A stretch of 15,924 bases of DNA from CAZTZL01 sp964617625 (lineage in GTDB: Bacteria; Zhuqueibacterota; QNDG01; DSAB01). The notes beneath the pieces were generated by a model that saw nothing but the letters and a program-made list of their open reading frames with translations, was not told where the DNA came from and searched no databases. The position numbers and the translations under genes are program-made. The stretch's first letter is position 1; each line of letters starts with the position of its first letter. Positions 7,151 through 13,680 of this stretch are shown in pieces. The stretch is from assembly GCA_964617625.1 (NCBI GenBank), contig CAZTZL010000060.1, positions 1 through 15,924 of the forward strand, given 5' to 3'.

Positions 7151-8381
7151 GATTGTGGTTACCGGTATGGGTGTGATTTCACCCGCAGGAGTTGGAATCA
7201 CACCTCTCCAATATACCTTAAAAGAGGGAAAGTCATGTGTTCATCACATAGATGCTTTCCCTGCAGAGAATCTTCCTTGCAAAGCCGGCGGTCAAATTCG
7301 AAATTTCGAAGTTCAAGATTTTATGGATTCAAAAGAAGCGAAAAAGCTGGAACGCTCCGCTCAACTTTTTTTGGCAGCCGGTTCAATGGCAATCGAAGAC
7401 AGTCAACTTTTCAAGAAAAAAGTCAATCGGCAGCAGATCGGTATTTTTGAAGGAACATCACTGGGAGCATTAAACGGTACCCTGAAAGAACATGCAGCCT
7501 TTTTATCGGACAGTGATCACAAATTCAATCCTCAGGCTGTCAGGACCCTGATGACAGGTGCTGGTGGGAGTATGGTGTCTCTGCGATACGGATTACAGGG
7601 GCCGATATTTTCACTTTCAAATGGAAGTGCTTCATCTGCCTTCGCATTTTCCACAGCAGTTGATAAATTGCGATTGAAAGACATTGATGTGGCCATTGTC
7701 GGTGGAAGCGAAGCACCGGTTGGTTTTGAGATAGTGCTTTTATTCAGTCGGGCACGCATGCTTACCATCCATTATGATCAGCCGGAACAGGCATGCCGTC
7801 CATTTGATGCAGAAAGGAATGGTACTGTGCTGGGTGAGGGAGGAGCTGTTTTTATTCTGGAACGAATGGAACATGCATTAAAAAGAGAAGCAAAAATCTA
7901 TGCTGAAGTCGGTTCTGTTGTTCTGACCAGTGATGCCTACAGTCTGGTCGTGCCGGAGCCGGAAGCAGAACAACAGGCGCGTGCCATGCGGTTGGCCATG
8001 CAAAAAGCGTCTGTGACTTCGGATTGTGTGGATTATATTTCGGCACATGGAACCGGAACCTATTTAAATGACAGAACAGAAACGCTGGCGATTAAGAAAG
8101 CTTTTGGTGAGAAAGCCTGTCGTATTCCGATCAGTTCCAGTAAAGCCATGCTGGGGCATGCATTGGGTGCAACCACAGCACTGGAAGTGGCCAAAACCAT
8201 TATTGCCATGGAAAATCAATTCGTTCCTCCAACCATCAATCTCATGCATCCCGATCCGGAATGCGATCTCGACTACGTGCCCAATCATTCCCGCAAAGGT
8301 GATATTCGCACCGCTTTGGTCAACAATTCGAGTTTTGGCGGGAAAAACAGCTCCATCGTTTTAAAGAGGTGGGAACAATGA
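7140..8381 (+). CDS. FabF-like beta-ketoacyl synthase, catalytic Cys replaced by Ser
   Basis: The product has 413 residues, full length for a KAS II (FabF) protein, opening VVTGMGVISPAGVG. The thiolase-fold landmarks keep E. coli FabF numbering: His303 (SAHGTGT), Lys335 (SSSKAMLGHALGA) and His340 are present. The nucleophile position 163, normally Cys in a TAC(A/T)S context, is Ser (SLSNGSASSAF, codon AGT at 7626-7628). The C-terminal gating loop reads NNSSFGGKNS. FabF condenses acyl groups with malonyl-ACP. A Ser nucleophile should abolish or greatly slow normal transacylation, so a decarboxylase, acyltransferase or structural partner role, as in chain-length-factor or Ser-variant ketosynthases, is more likely. 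The start overlaps the upstream gene by 11 nt. No other fatty acid or polyketide genes are in view. Confidence 0.9.
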   Translation: MHSKIVVTGMGVISPAGVGITPLQYTLKEGKSCVHHIDAFPAENLPCKAGGQIRNFEVQDFMDSKEAKKLERSAQLFLAAGSMAIEDSQLFKKKVNRQQIGIFEGTSLGALNGTLKEHAAFLSDSDHKFNPQAVRTLMTGAGGSMVSLRYGLQGPIFSLSNGSASSAFAFSTAVDKLRLKDIDVAIVGGSEAPVGFEIVLLFSRARMLTIHYDQPEQACRPFDAERNGTVLGEGGAVFILERMEHALKREAKIYAEVGSVVLTSDAYSLVVPEPEAEQQARAMRLAMQKASVTSDCVDYISAHGTGTYLNDRTETLAIKKAFGEKACRIPISSSKAMLGHALGATTALEVAKTIIAMENQFVPPTINLMHPDPECDLDYVPNHSRKGDIRTALVNNSSFGGKNSSIVLKRWEQ

Positions 8382-8461
8382 AAATGAAATCTTTTGCCAT
8401 TGTCATTGCGATTTTCTTTAGCACCCATTTTAACCGATCTGTTTTGTTAAAGAAAATTTGA
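8378..8461 (+). pseudogene. 27-codon ATGA-coupled stub after the ketosynthase
   Basis: The ketosynthase stop overlaps an ATG (ATGA at 8378-8381) that opens a 27-codon frame starting MKMKSFAIVIAIFFSTHFN, which resembles the beginning of an exported or membrane protein and stops abruptly at 8459-8461. Such ATGA overlaps usually join successive genes of an operon. The next 200 bases hold no continuation in one frame, only short stretches, so this looks like the 5' end of a further operon gene that has been truncated. A genuine micropeptide is possible but less likely. Confidence 0.35.
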
Positions 8462-8622
8462 ATGGAAAAATTGAAAAAACTGATTTTTTGAATATTGGGA
8501 TTGGGCATTCAGGGATTTGCCGATTTGAATTCTGAGAAATCCTTTCATGGATTTGTGGTGAATTTAAAAATTGCAGATTGAGATAAGGCATTCGTCATTA
8601 ACAATAATTATACAGTACATTC

Positions 8623-8636
8623 ATAAACGAGGGACG
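8623..8636 (+). repeat. Left arm of 14-bp inverted repeat flanking the barrel gene
   Basis: ATAAACGAGGGACG here is matched by its exact reverse complement at 9403-9416. The arms bracket the single gene at 8667-9365, this one lying 30 bases before its ATG. Confidence 0.6.
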
Positions 8637-8666
8637 TTCGTAACAACTCTTAGAAAGGAGGGTAAA

Positions 8667-9365
8667 ATGAAGAAGCTGAATTTAGCATGTTTAATGTTTT
8701 TTCTCGTTACATCGAATCTGATGTATGCCCAGGAAGAAAAAAGTCAAAATGGTGTTCGTGTCGGAGTGGGAGTCACGTTGAGTGATATAAAAGAACTTTT
8801 GGTAATGCTCGCCGGCGGGGAAGGAGAGATTCCCAATTTCTACATCCCGATTGATCTATCCCCATCGGTACGAATTACTCCGGAAATTGGATACTTTCAA
8901 AGTACCCAAGAACACAATACCGAATATAAAAGCGATTATTTATCTGAGAAATGTGAATATGAGACCAAAACATCTGTTTATCAAATCGGATTGGGTATTT
9001 TTAAAAAAATGTCCAAGAAAAATATCGATTTATATTCCGGTATCAGAGGTGGCTTCATACACAGTGCAGTGAAAAATAAAGGCAATTCTACTTATGTTCA
9101 TGATTATTATGGATACCAGGATACGGAAATTGAAAGATACGATAATAAAGAAACCACATCCGGATTCTATATTGGCCCTACCATTGGTGGAGAATATTTT
9201 CTTTCGAACCATTTCAGTCTGGGAGCGGAGGTTCAAGTCAAATATTATTCTACCAATACAAAAGAGGAAGATAATGAAAACAGCGATGATGGCGATGATA
9301 AGGATGAACTCTCCGTATCTTCTATATCAACCAAGCCTCTTGTCTTTGTGCGGTTCTATTTTTAA
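8667..9365 (+). CDS. Outer-membrane beta-barrel protein (porin-like fold)
   Basis: The product has 232 residues. ATG 8667 is chosen over the longer frame from 8571 because AAAGGAGGG (8654-8662) and a signal peptide (1-21, ending MYAQ-E) follow from it. The mature protein has alternating beta strands of the small outer-membrane barrel type: VRVGVGVTL, SVRITPEIGYFQS, TSVYQIGLGIFKKM, IDLYSGIRGGFIHS, GFYIGPTIGGEYFLS, FSLGAEVQVKYYS and the closing PLVFVRFYF with a terminal Phe, as recognised by the Bam machinery. Long charged loops separate the strands, notably an acidic one (about 204-218, EEDNENSDDGDDKDE) that could bind cations or face outside. Function is unknown. The gene stands alone between a 14-bp inverted repeat and is more AT-rich than the ketosynthase gene. 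Confidence 0.8.
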   Translation: MKKLNLACLMFFLVTSNLMYAQEEKSQNGVRVGVGVTLSDIKELLVMLAGGEGEIPNFYIPIDLSPSVRITPEIGYFQSTQEHNTEYKSDYLSEKCEYETKTSVYQIGLGIFKKMSKKNIDLYSGIRGGFIHSAVKNKGNSTYVHDYYGYQDTEIERYDNKETTSGFYIGPTIGGEYFLSNHFSLGAEVQVKYYSTNTKEEDNENSDDGDDKDELSVSSISTKPLVFVRFYF

Positions 9366-9402
9366 TATGTTGTGAGTTTGCTATGTTACTTTGCTTCATC
9401 TG

Positions 9403-9416
9403 CGTCCCTCGTTTAT
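9403..9416 (-). repeat. Right arm of 14-bp inverted repeat flanking the barrel gene
   Basis: CGTCCCTCGTTTAT is the exact reverse complement of 8623-8636 and lies 37 bases past the stop codon of the barrel gene. The arms enclose 766 bases. No target-site duplication is obvious. Confidence 0.6.
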
Positions 9417-9440
9417 CGTTTGAAGGAAAATCGAACTTAG

Positions 9441-9593
9441 GCGATTGATACAGGTAACTGCCATGAAAATCCTCAATTGGTCGAAGATACGAATTATCAT
9501 GTTAATGCATTGGTTGAGAATTATGAAATTGTTACACTTCTGTTATTCGAAAACGGTGTTTATCACCCGGATACCTTGATCAATGAACTGTGA
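9441..9593 (+). pseudogene. Possible C-terminal gene remnant, no start codon
   Basis: Fifty codons are open from just after a TAG at 9438-9440 to TGA at 9591-9593. The composition looks coding (NPQLVEDTNYHVNALVENY, then LLLFENGVYHPDTLINEL), but there is no in-frame ATG and no ribosome binding site. It may be the tail of a gene whose front was deleted. I do not recognise the family. It could also be a chance open frame. Confidence 0.3.
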
Positions 9594-9632
9594 TTGTGTA
9601 GTTTTTTTAATCCTCATTTGGGACTTGGTTAA

Positions 9633-9670
9633 AAAAGCCCGTTCTGAAATTTTCGGAACGGGCTTTTCTT
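9633..9670. terminator. Strong bidirectional rho-independent terminator
   Basis: GCCCGTTC (9637-9644) pairs with GAACGGGC (9656-9663), and the stem can continue inwards through a T-G pair and TGAA/TTCG pairing. It is preceded by six A and followed by TTTTCTTTT, so it can work in both directions, ending the fragment at 9441-9593 on the plus strand and the fragment at 9704-9793 on the minus strand. Confidence 0.85.
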
Positions 9671-9703
9671 TTAAATCCGGAAAACGAATCTGATTTTTAA
9701 ATG

Positions 9704-9793
9704 TCAGGCCATGGTCTCTTTTGCGGCTTTCAGCAAATCGATGCAGGTATGATCCTTTTTGAAGATGGTGTTTTCAATACATGGTTTATAATT
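9704..9793 (-). pseudogene. Possible minus-strand C-terminal remnant
   Basis: Read on the minus strand, an open stretch ends ...NTIFKKDHTCIDLLKAAKETMA with a stop at 9704-9706, directly facing the bidirectional terminator as a real gene end would. It has coding-like amphipathic helix composition, but no in-frame ATG before the sequence turns AT-rich and hits a stop about 20 codons further upstream. I read it as the leftover 3' end of a deleted gene; the family is not recognised. Confidence 0.3.
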
Positions 9794-9881
9794 ATATATA
9801 GAATACGAATCATTCCTGATTTATAAGTTAATCGAAAAAGCGTTGAATTTTCCTGTTTCCTTATAAATTTCAATAATTCTC

Positions 9882-9910
9882 TTGATTAAAAAAAAATGCA
9901 ATGTTATATT
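9882..9910 (+). promoter_or_regulatory. Candidate sigma-70-type promoter of the PAS kinase
   Basis: TTGATT (9882-9887), a 17-base spacer and TATATT (9905-9910) form a reasonable -35/-10 pair. Transcription would start near 9917, about ten bases before the ATG at 9928. That fits the lack of a Shine-Dalgarno sequence there and suggests a nearly leaderless mRNA. Bacteroidota-like organisms often use a different -33/-7 consensus, so this is tentative. Confidence 0.35.
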
Positions 9911-9927
9911 TTATTGTAATTCGATGA

Positions 9928-11163
9928 ATGCATCATAATAGTGATCACTTTCAACGGATTGGTGAAAAATGTGAATTCATTTCTGAGATAAAAAATCTTT
10001 TTCGAAAGATTAAGTATTTGGAAGAATCAGACAAAAAGAATAAACCCGGTTTAGCTCCTGCAACCGGTTTGAGACATGTTAGGCGTGAGTTGAAAGATTC
10101 GGAAATCCGTTACCGGAGACTCTTCGAATCTGCCATGGATGGTGTCTTGATCCTAAATGCTGTAACAGGAAATATCGTCGATGTGAATCCCTATTTGACA
10201 GAACTCCTGTCTTATTCACATGACGAATTACTGGGGAAGAAACTCTGGGAAATCGGCTCTTTTAAAGATGTGGCCTCATCCAAAACTGCTTTTAAAAAGT
10301 TGCAGAAAAAGGGATATGTCCGATACGAAGACCTGCCGCTCGAAACAAAAAACGGGAAAAAGATCGATGTTGAATTTGTCAGCAATGTTTATCTTGCCGA
10401 TGATGAAAAAGTGATTCAGTGCAATATCCGTAATATTACAGAACATAAACGTGCGGAATTAAAAGTACTTGAAAGCCAGAAGGCTCTCCGGATGTTGATG
10501 GTCCGGCTGCAGGAAACTCAAGAATTGGAACAAAAAAAATTATCAAGCGAACTACATGATGAAATCGGACAGGCGCTCACTTCAATAAAAATCGATCTGG
10601 CAATTATCACGAAAAGTCTGCCAAAAGACTGTTCGGAAGGGATTCTGGGTCGATTGAATGAAATTGACAGTATTATCGATAATATACTGATGCAAATCCA
10701 TGAGATGGCTCTTCATTTGTATCCCCACATGCTTGATGAATTGGGTTTGATTCCGACACTGAGGTGGTACACAAAAATGTTTACCAAAAGGCTCAACATC
10801 GAATTGGAATTAAAATCCACCGGTTTCAGGGGGAGAATGGATTCCGTTTCGGAAACGATTCTCTACAGAGTCTGCCAGGAGGCCTTGACCAACATTGCCA
10901 AGCATGCGCAGGCAAAAAAGATAGTGATCAAAGTTTGTCGCAGAAAGTCCGTTCTGGAATTGTCAATTCTGGATGATGGAATCGGATTTAATGTATCAAA
11001 AACAGAGAAACTGCAGTACCCCAAGCATGGAATCGGCCTGCTGGGAATTCGGGAGAGGATATTGTCCATTCAGGGCAATTTTAAAATCGAATCCGCACCC
11101 GATCGTGGAACGCGGCTTTATGTCACTGTGCCTTGGAGAAAAAGAGAGCATGTCCAAAATTAG
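9928..11163 (+). CDS. PAS-domain sensor histidine kinase, HisKA_3 (NarX/DesK type)
   Basis: The product has 411 residues with no transmembrane segment, so a cytoplasmic sensor. A helical charged region (1-60) leads into a PAS domain (about 65-175: IRYRRLFESAMDGVLI ... NIRNITEHKRAE). The HisKA_3 dimerisation helix carries the phospho-acceptor His210 in SSELHDEIGQALTSI. The ATPase domain has the N box CQEALTNIAKHA (Asn322), the G1 box DDGIGF (349-354) and GIGLLGIRER (about 370-379), ending GTRLYVTVPW. It autophosphorylates and passes phosphate to its regulator, almost certainly the NarL-type protein encoded by the next gene, which overlaps it by 14 nt. The signal is unknown; a PAS domain commonly senses redox, oxygen or a small ligand. 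No Shine-Dalgarno sequence precedes the ATG. Confidence 0.92.
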   Translation: MHHNSDHFQRIGEKCEFISEIKNLFRKIKYLEESDKKNKPGLAPATGLRHVRRELKDSEIRYRRLFESAMDGVLILNAVTGNIVDVNPYLTELLSYSHDELLGKKLWEIGSFKDVASSKTAFKKLQKKGYVRYEDLPLETKNGKKIDVEFVSNVYLADDEKVIQCNIRNITEHKRAELKVLESQKALRMLMVRLQETQELEQKKLSSELHDEIGQALTSIKIDLAIITKSLPKDCSEGILGRLNEIDSIIDNILMQIHEMALHLYPHMLDELGLIPTLRWYTKMFTKRLNIELELKSTGFRGRMDSVSETILYRVCQEALTNIAKHAQAKKIVIKVCRRKSVLELSILDDGIGFNVSKTEKLQYPKHGIGLLGIRERILSIQGNFKIESAPDRGTRLYVTVPWRKREHVQN

Positions 11164-11818
11164 GGTGTTACTGGTTGAGGATCATGAAATAGTCCGCAAG
11201 GGCCTTCGGTCCCTTCTGGATCAAAAAATCGATATAGAAGTTATCGATGAAGCCGCGGATGGAATAGAAGCTCTAAAAAAAATAAAACAGCTCCATCCCG
11301 ATATGGTGATCATGGATATCAGTATGCCGTCCATGAACGGCCTGGAAGCCACCCGTCGGATTAAAAAGAGATTTTCGGATATTAAAGTGCTGATACTCAC
11401 CATGCACTGCACGGTTGAATACATCCATGAAATACTGAAATCAGGGGCCTCAGGGTACGTGGTCAAACAGTCGGCGCCAAAAGAATTGTTTTCGGCAATA
11501 GAGGCCGTTCAGAGAGGCGACTCATTTCTCAGCCCGTCTGTGTCCAAAAAGGTAATTGAAGAGTTCAAACAACAAATTGATAAAGGAAGCGAAAAAAATG
11601 GCTATAATTCCCTGACGGAGCGTGAACGGGAAATACTCCAGTTGATAGCAGAAGGCCGCTCCAACCGTGAGATCGCCAAGCTTCTCTTTATCAGCGTAAA
11701 AACAGTAGATACTCACCGGGCCAATCTGACCAGAAAGCTTGGCTTGCACGGCATTGCAGATATTATCCGGTATGCCATTCATAAAAAAATCATCGATTCA
11801 GACTCTCCTTCGTCGTAA
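11150..11818 (+). CDS. NarL/FixJ-family response regulator
   Basis: ATG 11150 lies inside the end of the kinase gene; a longer open frame from 10973 lacks any domain before this point. The product has 222 residues: receiver domain (1-125) with acidic pocket Glu10-Asp11, phospho-acceptor Asp56 (VIMDISMP), a conserved Thr in LILTMH and Lys in GYVVKQS; then a LuxR-type helix-turn-helix (about 154-215: LTEREREILQLIAEGRSNREIAKLLFISVKTVDTH). It is a transcription factor activated by phosphorylation from the adjacent kinase; the targets are not visible. The 14-nt gene overlap implies coupled translation at a fixed ratio. Length and motifs are normal for the family. Confidence 0.95.
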   Translation: MSKIRVLLVEDHEIVRKGLRSLLDQKIDIEVIDEAADGIEALKKIKQLHPDMVIMDISMPSMNGLEATRRIKKRFSDIKVLILTMHCTVEYIHEILKSGASGYVVKQSAPKELFSAIEAVQRGDSFLSPSVSKKVIEEFKQQIDKGSEKNGYNSLTEREREILQLIAEGRSNREIAKLLFISVKTVDTHRANLTRKLGLHGIADIIRYAIHKKIIDSDSPSS

Positions 11819-11879
11819 TTCAGCAGTTTTCTTTCCCAATCCGTAAAATAAAAATTCAAGAAATGCTCAAGGTCCTGAA

Positions 11880-11921
11880 AATAGGGCCTGTTTTGTTTAT
11901 AAATAGGGGGAATGCCCTATT
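11880..11921 (+). promoter_or_regulatory. Alternative hairpin upstream of the receiver gene
   Basis: CCCTATT (11915-11921) can pair with either of two AATAGGG copies, at 11902-11908 (7 pairs, 6-base loop) or at 11880-11886 (8 pairs counting the next C, with G11914). Two mutually exclusive left arms for one right arm resemble an attenuator or operator layout. No good T-run follows, so a terminator role is weak. It lies about 86 bases before the ATG at 12007. Confidence 0.3.
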
Positions 11922-12006
11922 GTTATTACAGGTTTCTTTCCATATCGTAAAAGTGATGTAGAACCTTTTTATTTCGAAGGCTTTGTTTTGGTTATAAGAG
12001 GGATGC

Positions 12007-12384
12007 ATGATTGATGTGAAAGTTCTGATTGTAGATGACAACGCTGCTTTTAGATCCAGTGTGAAAAATATTCTTTCATCGGAACCGGGAATGCGGATTA
12101 TTGGAGAAGCTGAAGACGGCAGGCAGGCGGTTCTTCGAGCCAAACAACTCAAGCCCGATCTTGTGTTAATGGATGTCAAAATGCCGAAGTTAAACGGCCT
12201 GGATGCCATACTGCGGATACTCAAAAGGTCGCCCGCAATCAGGATTATTATGTTGTCTCTGTATGATGATGAAGAATATAAACAGGCAGCAATCCACAAC
12301 GGCGCCATCGGATACATCATCAAGAGCGAAATTGTGCAAAAACTTGTACCGGCTATAATGAAAGCCGTCTCAAAGGAAATTTAA
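12007..12384 (+). CDS. Receiver-only response regulator (NarL-like receiver)
   Basis: The product has 125 residues, a complete CheY-fold receiver with no output domain: acidic pocket Asp10-Asp11 (LIVDDNAAF), phospho-acceptor Asp56 (LVLMDVKMP), Ser in IIMLSLYDD and Lys in GYIIKSE. The sequence style (IIGEAEDGRQAV, MPKLNGLDA) is that of NarL receivers, so it may descend from a NarL-type regulator that lost its DNA-binding half, or act as a phosphate shuttle or sink. It lies between a complete two-component pair and the kaiB-remnant/hybrid kinase locus, and the kaiB ribosome binding site follows its stop by about 30 bases. I see no clear ribosome binding site beyond GAGGG at 11999-12003. Confidence 0.88.
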   Translation: MIDVKVLIVDDNAAFRSSVKNILSSEPGMRIIGEAEDGRQAVLRAKQLKPDLVLMDVKMPKLNGLDAILRILKRSPAIRIIMLSLYDDEEYKQAAIHNGAIGYIIKSEIVQKLVPAIMKAVSKEI

Positions 12385-12429
12385 CCGACGAATGTTTTGT
12401 CGAATACAACCTAAAAAGGGAGGTCAGTG

Positions 12430-12513
12430 ATGGCTTCAAAAATTGTCTTAAAGCTCTATATCACGGGGAAGACGGTCAATTCAGTAAGAGCGCTCGTATC
12501 TGATGGCAATTAG
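12430..12513 (+). pseudogene. kaiB: Truncated kaiB: first ~22 codons only
   Basis: ATG 12430 has an ideal ribosome binding site (AAGGGAGGT, 12416-12424). It encodes 27 residues whose VLKLYITGKTVNSVRAL (residues 6-22) is the unmistakable first beta strand and start of helix 1 of KaiB (cyanobacterial form LKLYVAGNTPNSVRAL). After RAL the similarity ends at once and a TAG follows five codons later. Intact KaiB proteins are about 90-110 residues, so roughly three quarters are missing. From about 12490 the DNA instead matches the C-terminal edge of a PAS domain in the +1 frame, leading into the hybrid kinase. This is a kaiB 5' end joined to the middle of a kinase gene. It probably acts only as a translated leader, with its stop overlapping the kinase start at 12503. 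Confidence 0.7.
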
Positions 12514-13642
12514 GAATATCACTGATTGTAAGAAAGCGGGGCAGGTACTTTTGGACGCCAATACAAAATTGAAAGAATTGGATCAGTTAAAAAACGATTT
12601 TCTGGCCACGGTTTCTCACGAGCTACGTACGCCCATCGCCGTCATACGAGAAGCTGTCGCGCTTTGTTTGGATGGCGCTGGCGGAACACTCTCAACAATC
12701 CATACCAAATATCTGACCAGCGCACAAAATAATATCGATCGTTTGGAAAGGTTGGTTACCAACCTTTTGGATATTTCAAAAATCGAGCAAGGAAAGCTAA
12801 GACTTCGAAGGACAGTAGTTAATCTTTATGATATCACACAAAAAGTATATGCTGAATATCTCCCGGAAGCTCAAAAAAAAGGTGTTGCTTTGGAATTCAA
12901 GAATTCTGATCACCCAAAAATATTAAAATTATATGCTGATAAAGATAAAATCATCCAGATTTTTAATAACCTGCTCTGCAATGCCATTCACTTTACTGTA
13001 TCCGGTGATAAAATAACAATCGATATACAGGAAGATGAAGATTCTGTTATATGTTCTGTCAGTGACACCGGCGTTGGAATAGCAAAAGAGAACCTGTCCA
13101 AATTATTTTCAAAATTTGTACAGGTCGCAAGAATAGAAGGTCCGGGTTACCAAGGCACCGGGTTGGGGCTCGCTATTACCAAAGGTTTGGTCGAAAAACA
13201 TGGAGGAAAAATTTGGGTGGACTCGGAATTGGGCAAGGGTTCCTCATTTTATTTTACTCTAAAAAAGGTTTTATTTCCAAAGATTCTCATTGTAGACAAT
13301 AATAAGGAAATCATTGAGCTTGTCACTCAGATGCTAGATGAGACCGGATATCGTTTTGCTGAAGCATATGACGGCGAACAAGCCGTTCAAATGGTACAAA
13401 ATGAGCGCTTTGACCTGATTCTTCTCGATATGAAACTTCCAAAAATGAGCGGTTATGAAGTGATCGGCCGGCTCAAACAAAATAAAAGAACCCATGACAT
13501 TCCCATTCTGATCATGAGTGCTTTTTCAGTTGATATGGACAATGTTGATCAGATCAGTGACGAATCTATTATCCCGATGATTAAAAAGCCATTTGATATA
13601 AATGAAATAAAAAAAGTTGTAAAGGAATCATTTATCAGTTGA
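12503..13642 (+). CDS. Hybrid histidine kinase, N-terminally truncated
   Basis: The product has 379 residues. It opens MAIRNITDCKKA, the last strand and linker of a PAS domain; a PAS or other sensor part is missing. HisKA follows with His39 (TVSHELRTPIAVI), then the ATPase domain (Asn160 in LLCNAIHFT, G1 box Asp188 DTGVGI, G2 box GTGLGLAI, about 219-226) and a fused receiver (about 258-379) with phospho-acceptor Asp309 (LLDMKLPKMSGYE) and Lys362-Pro. In the receiver the second acidic-pocket residue is Asn266 (VDNN instead of VDDN), a position that normally binds magnesium, so phosphotransfer may be altered. The start lies inside the kaiB remnant, whose stop is at 12511, so it may be translated by coupling. 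It probably still autophosphorylates but has lost its input. Confidence 0.85.
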   Translation: MAIRNITDCKKAGQVLLDANTKLKELDQLKNDFLATVSHELRTPIAVIREAVALCLDGAGGTLSTIHTKYLTSAQNNIDRLERLVTNLLDISKIEQGKLRLRRTVVNLYDITQKVYAEYLPEAQKKGVALEFKNSDHPKILKLYADKDKIIQIFNNLLCNAIHFTVSGDKITIDIQEDEDSVICSVSDTGVGIAKENLSKLFSKFVQVARIEGPGYQGTGLGLAITKGLVEKHGGKIWVDSELGKGSSFYFTLKKVLFPKILIVDNNKEIIELVTQMLDETGYRFAEAYDGEQAVQMVQNERFDLILLDMKLPKMSGYEVIGRLKQNKRTHDIPILIMSAFSVDMDNVDQISDESIIPMIKKPFDINEIKKVVKESFIS

Positions 13643-13680
13643 TGATGAGTGAATAAACCAGAAATAAGAAGGAGTCCTAT

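Larger units (their letters stand above)
9366..9927. other. Intergenic debris region before the signalling island
   Basis: About 560 bases without an intact gene. It contains the right arm of the inverted repeat (9403-9416), two opposed gene-end remnants (9441-9593 plus, 9704-9793 minus), the bidirectional terminator between them, and a promoter-like pair at 9882-9910 just before the kinase gene. Confidence 0.5.

Noticed and set aside
7140..8381. A fatty acid or polyketide biosynthesis cluster around the ketosynthase
   Set aside because: No acyl carrier protein, reductase, dehydratase or acyltransferase gene is present in the window.
8530..8560. Short inverted repeat AAATCC/GGATTT as a terminator
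   Set aside because: Only six AT-rich pairs and no following T-run.
10973..11149. Upstream extension of the NarL-type regulator
   Set aside because: It lies in another frame inside the kinase ATPase domain; the receiver starts directly at 11150.
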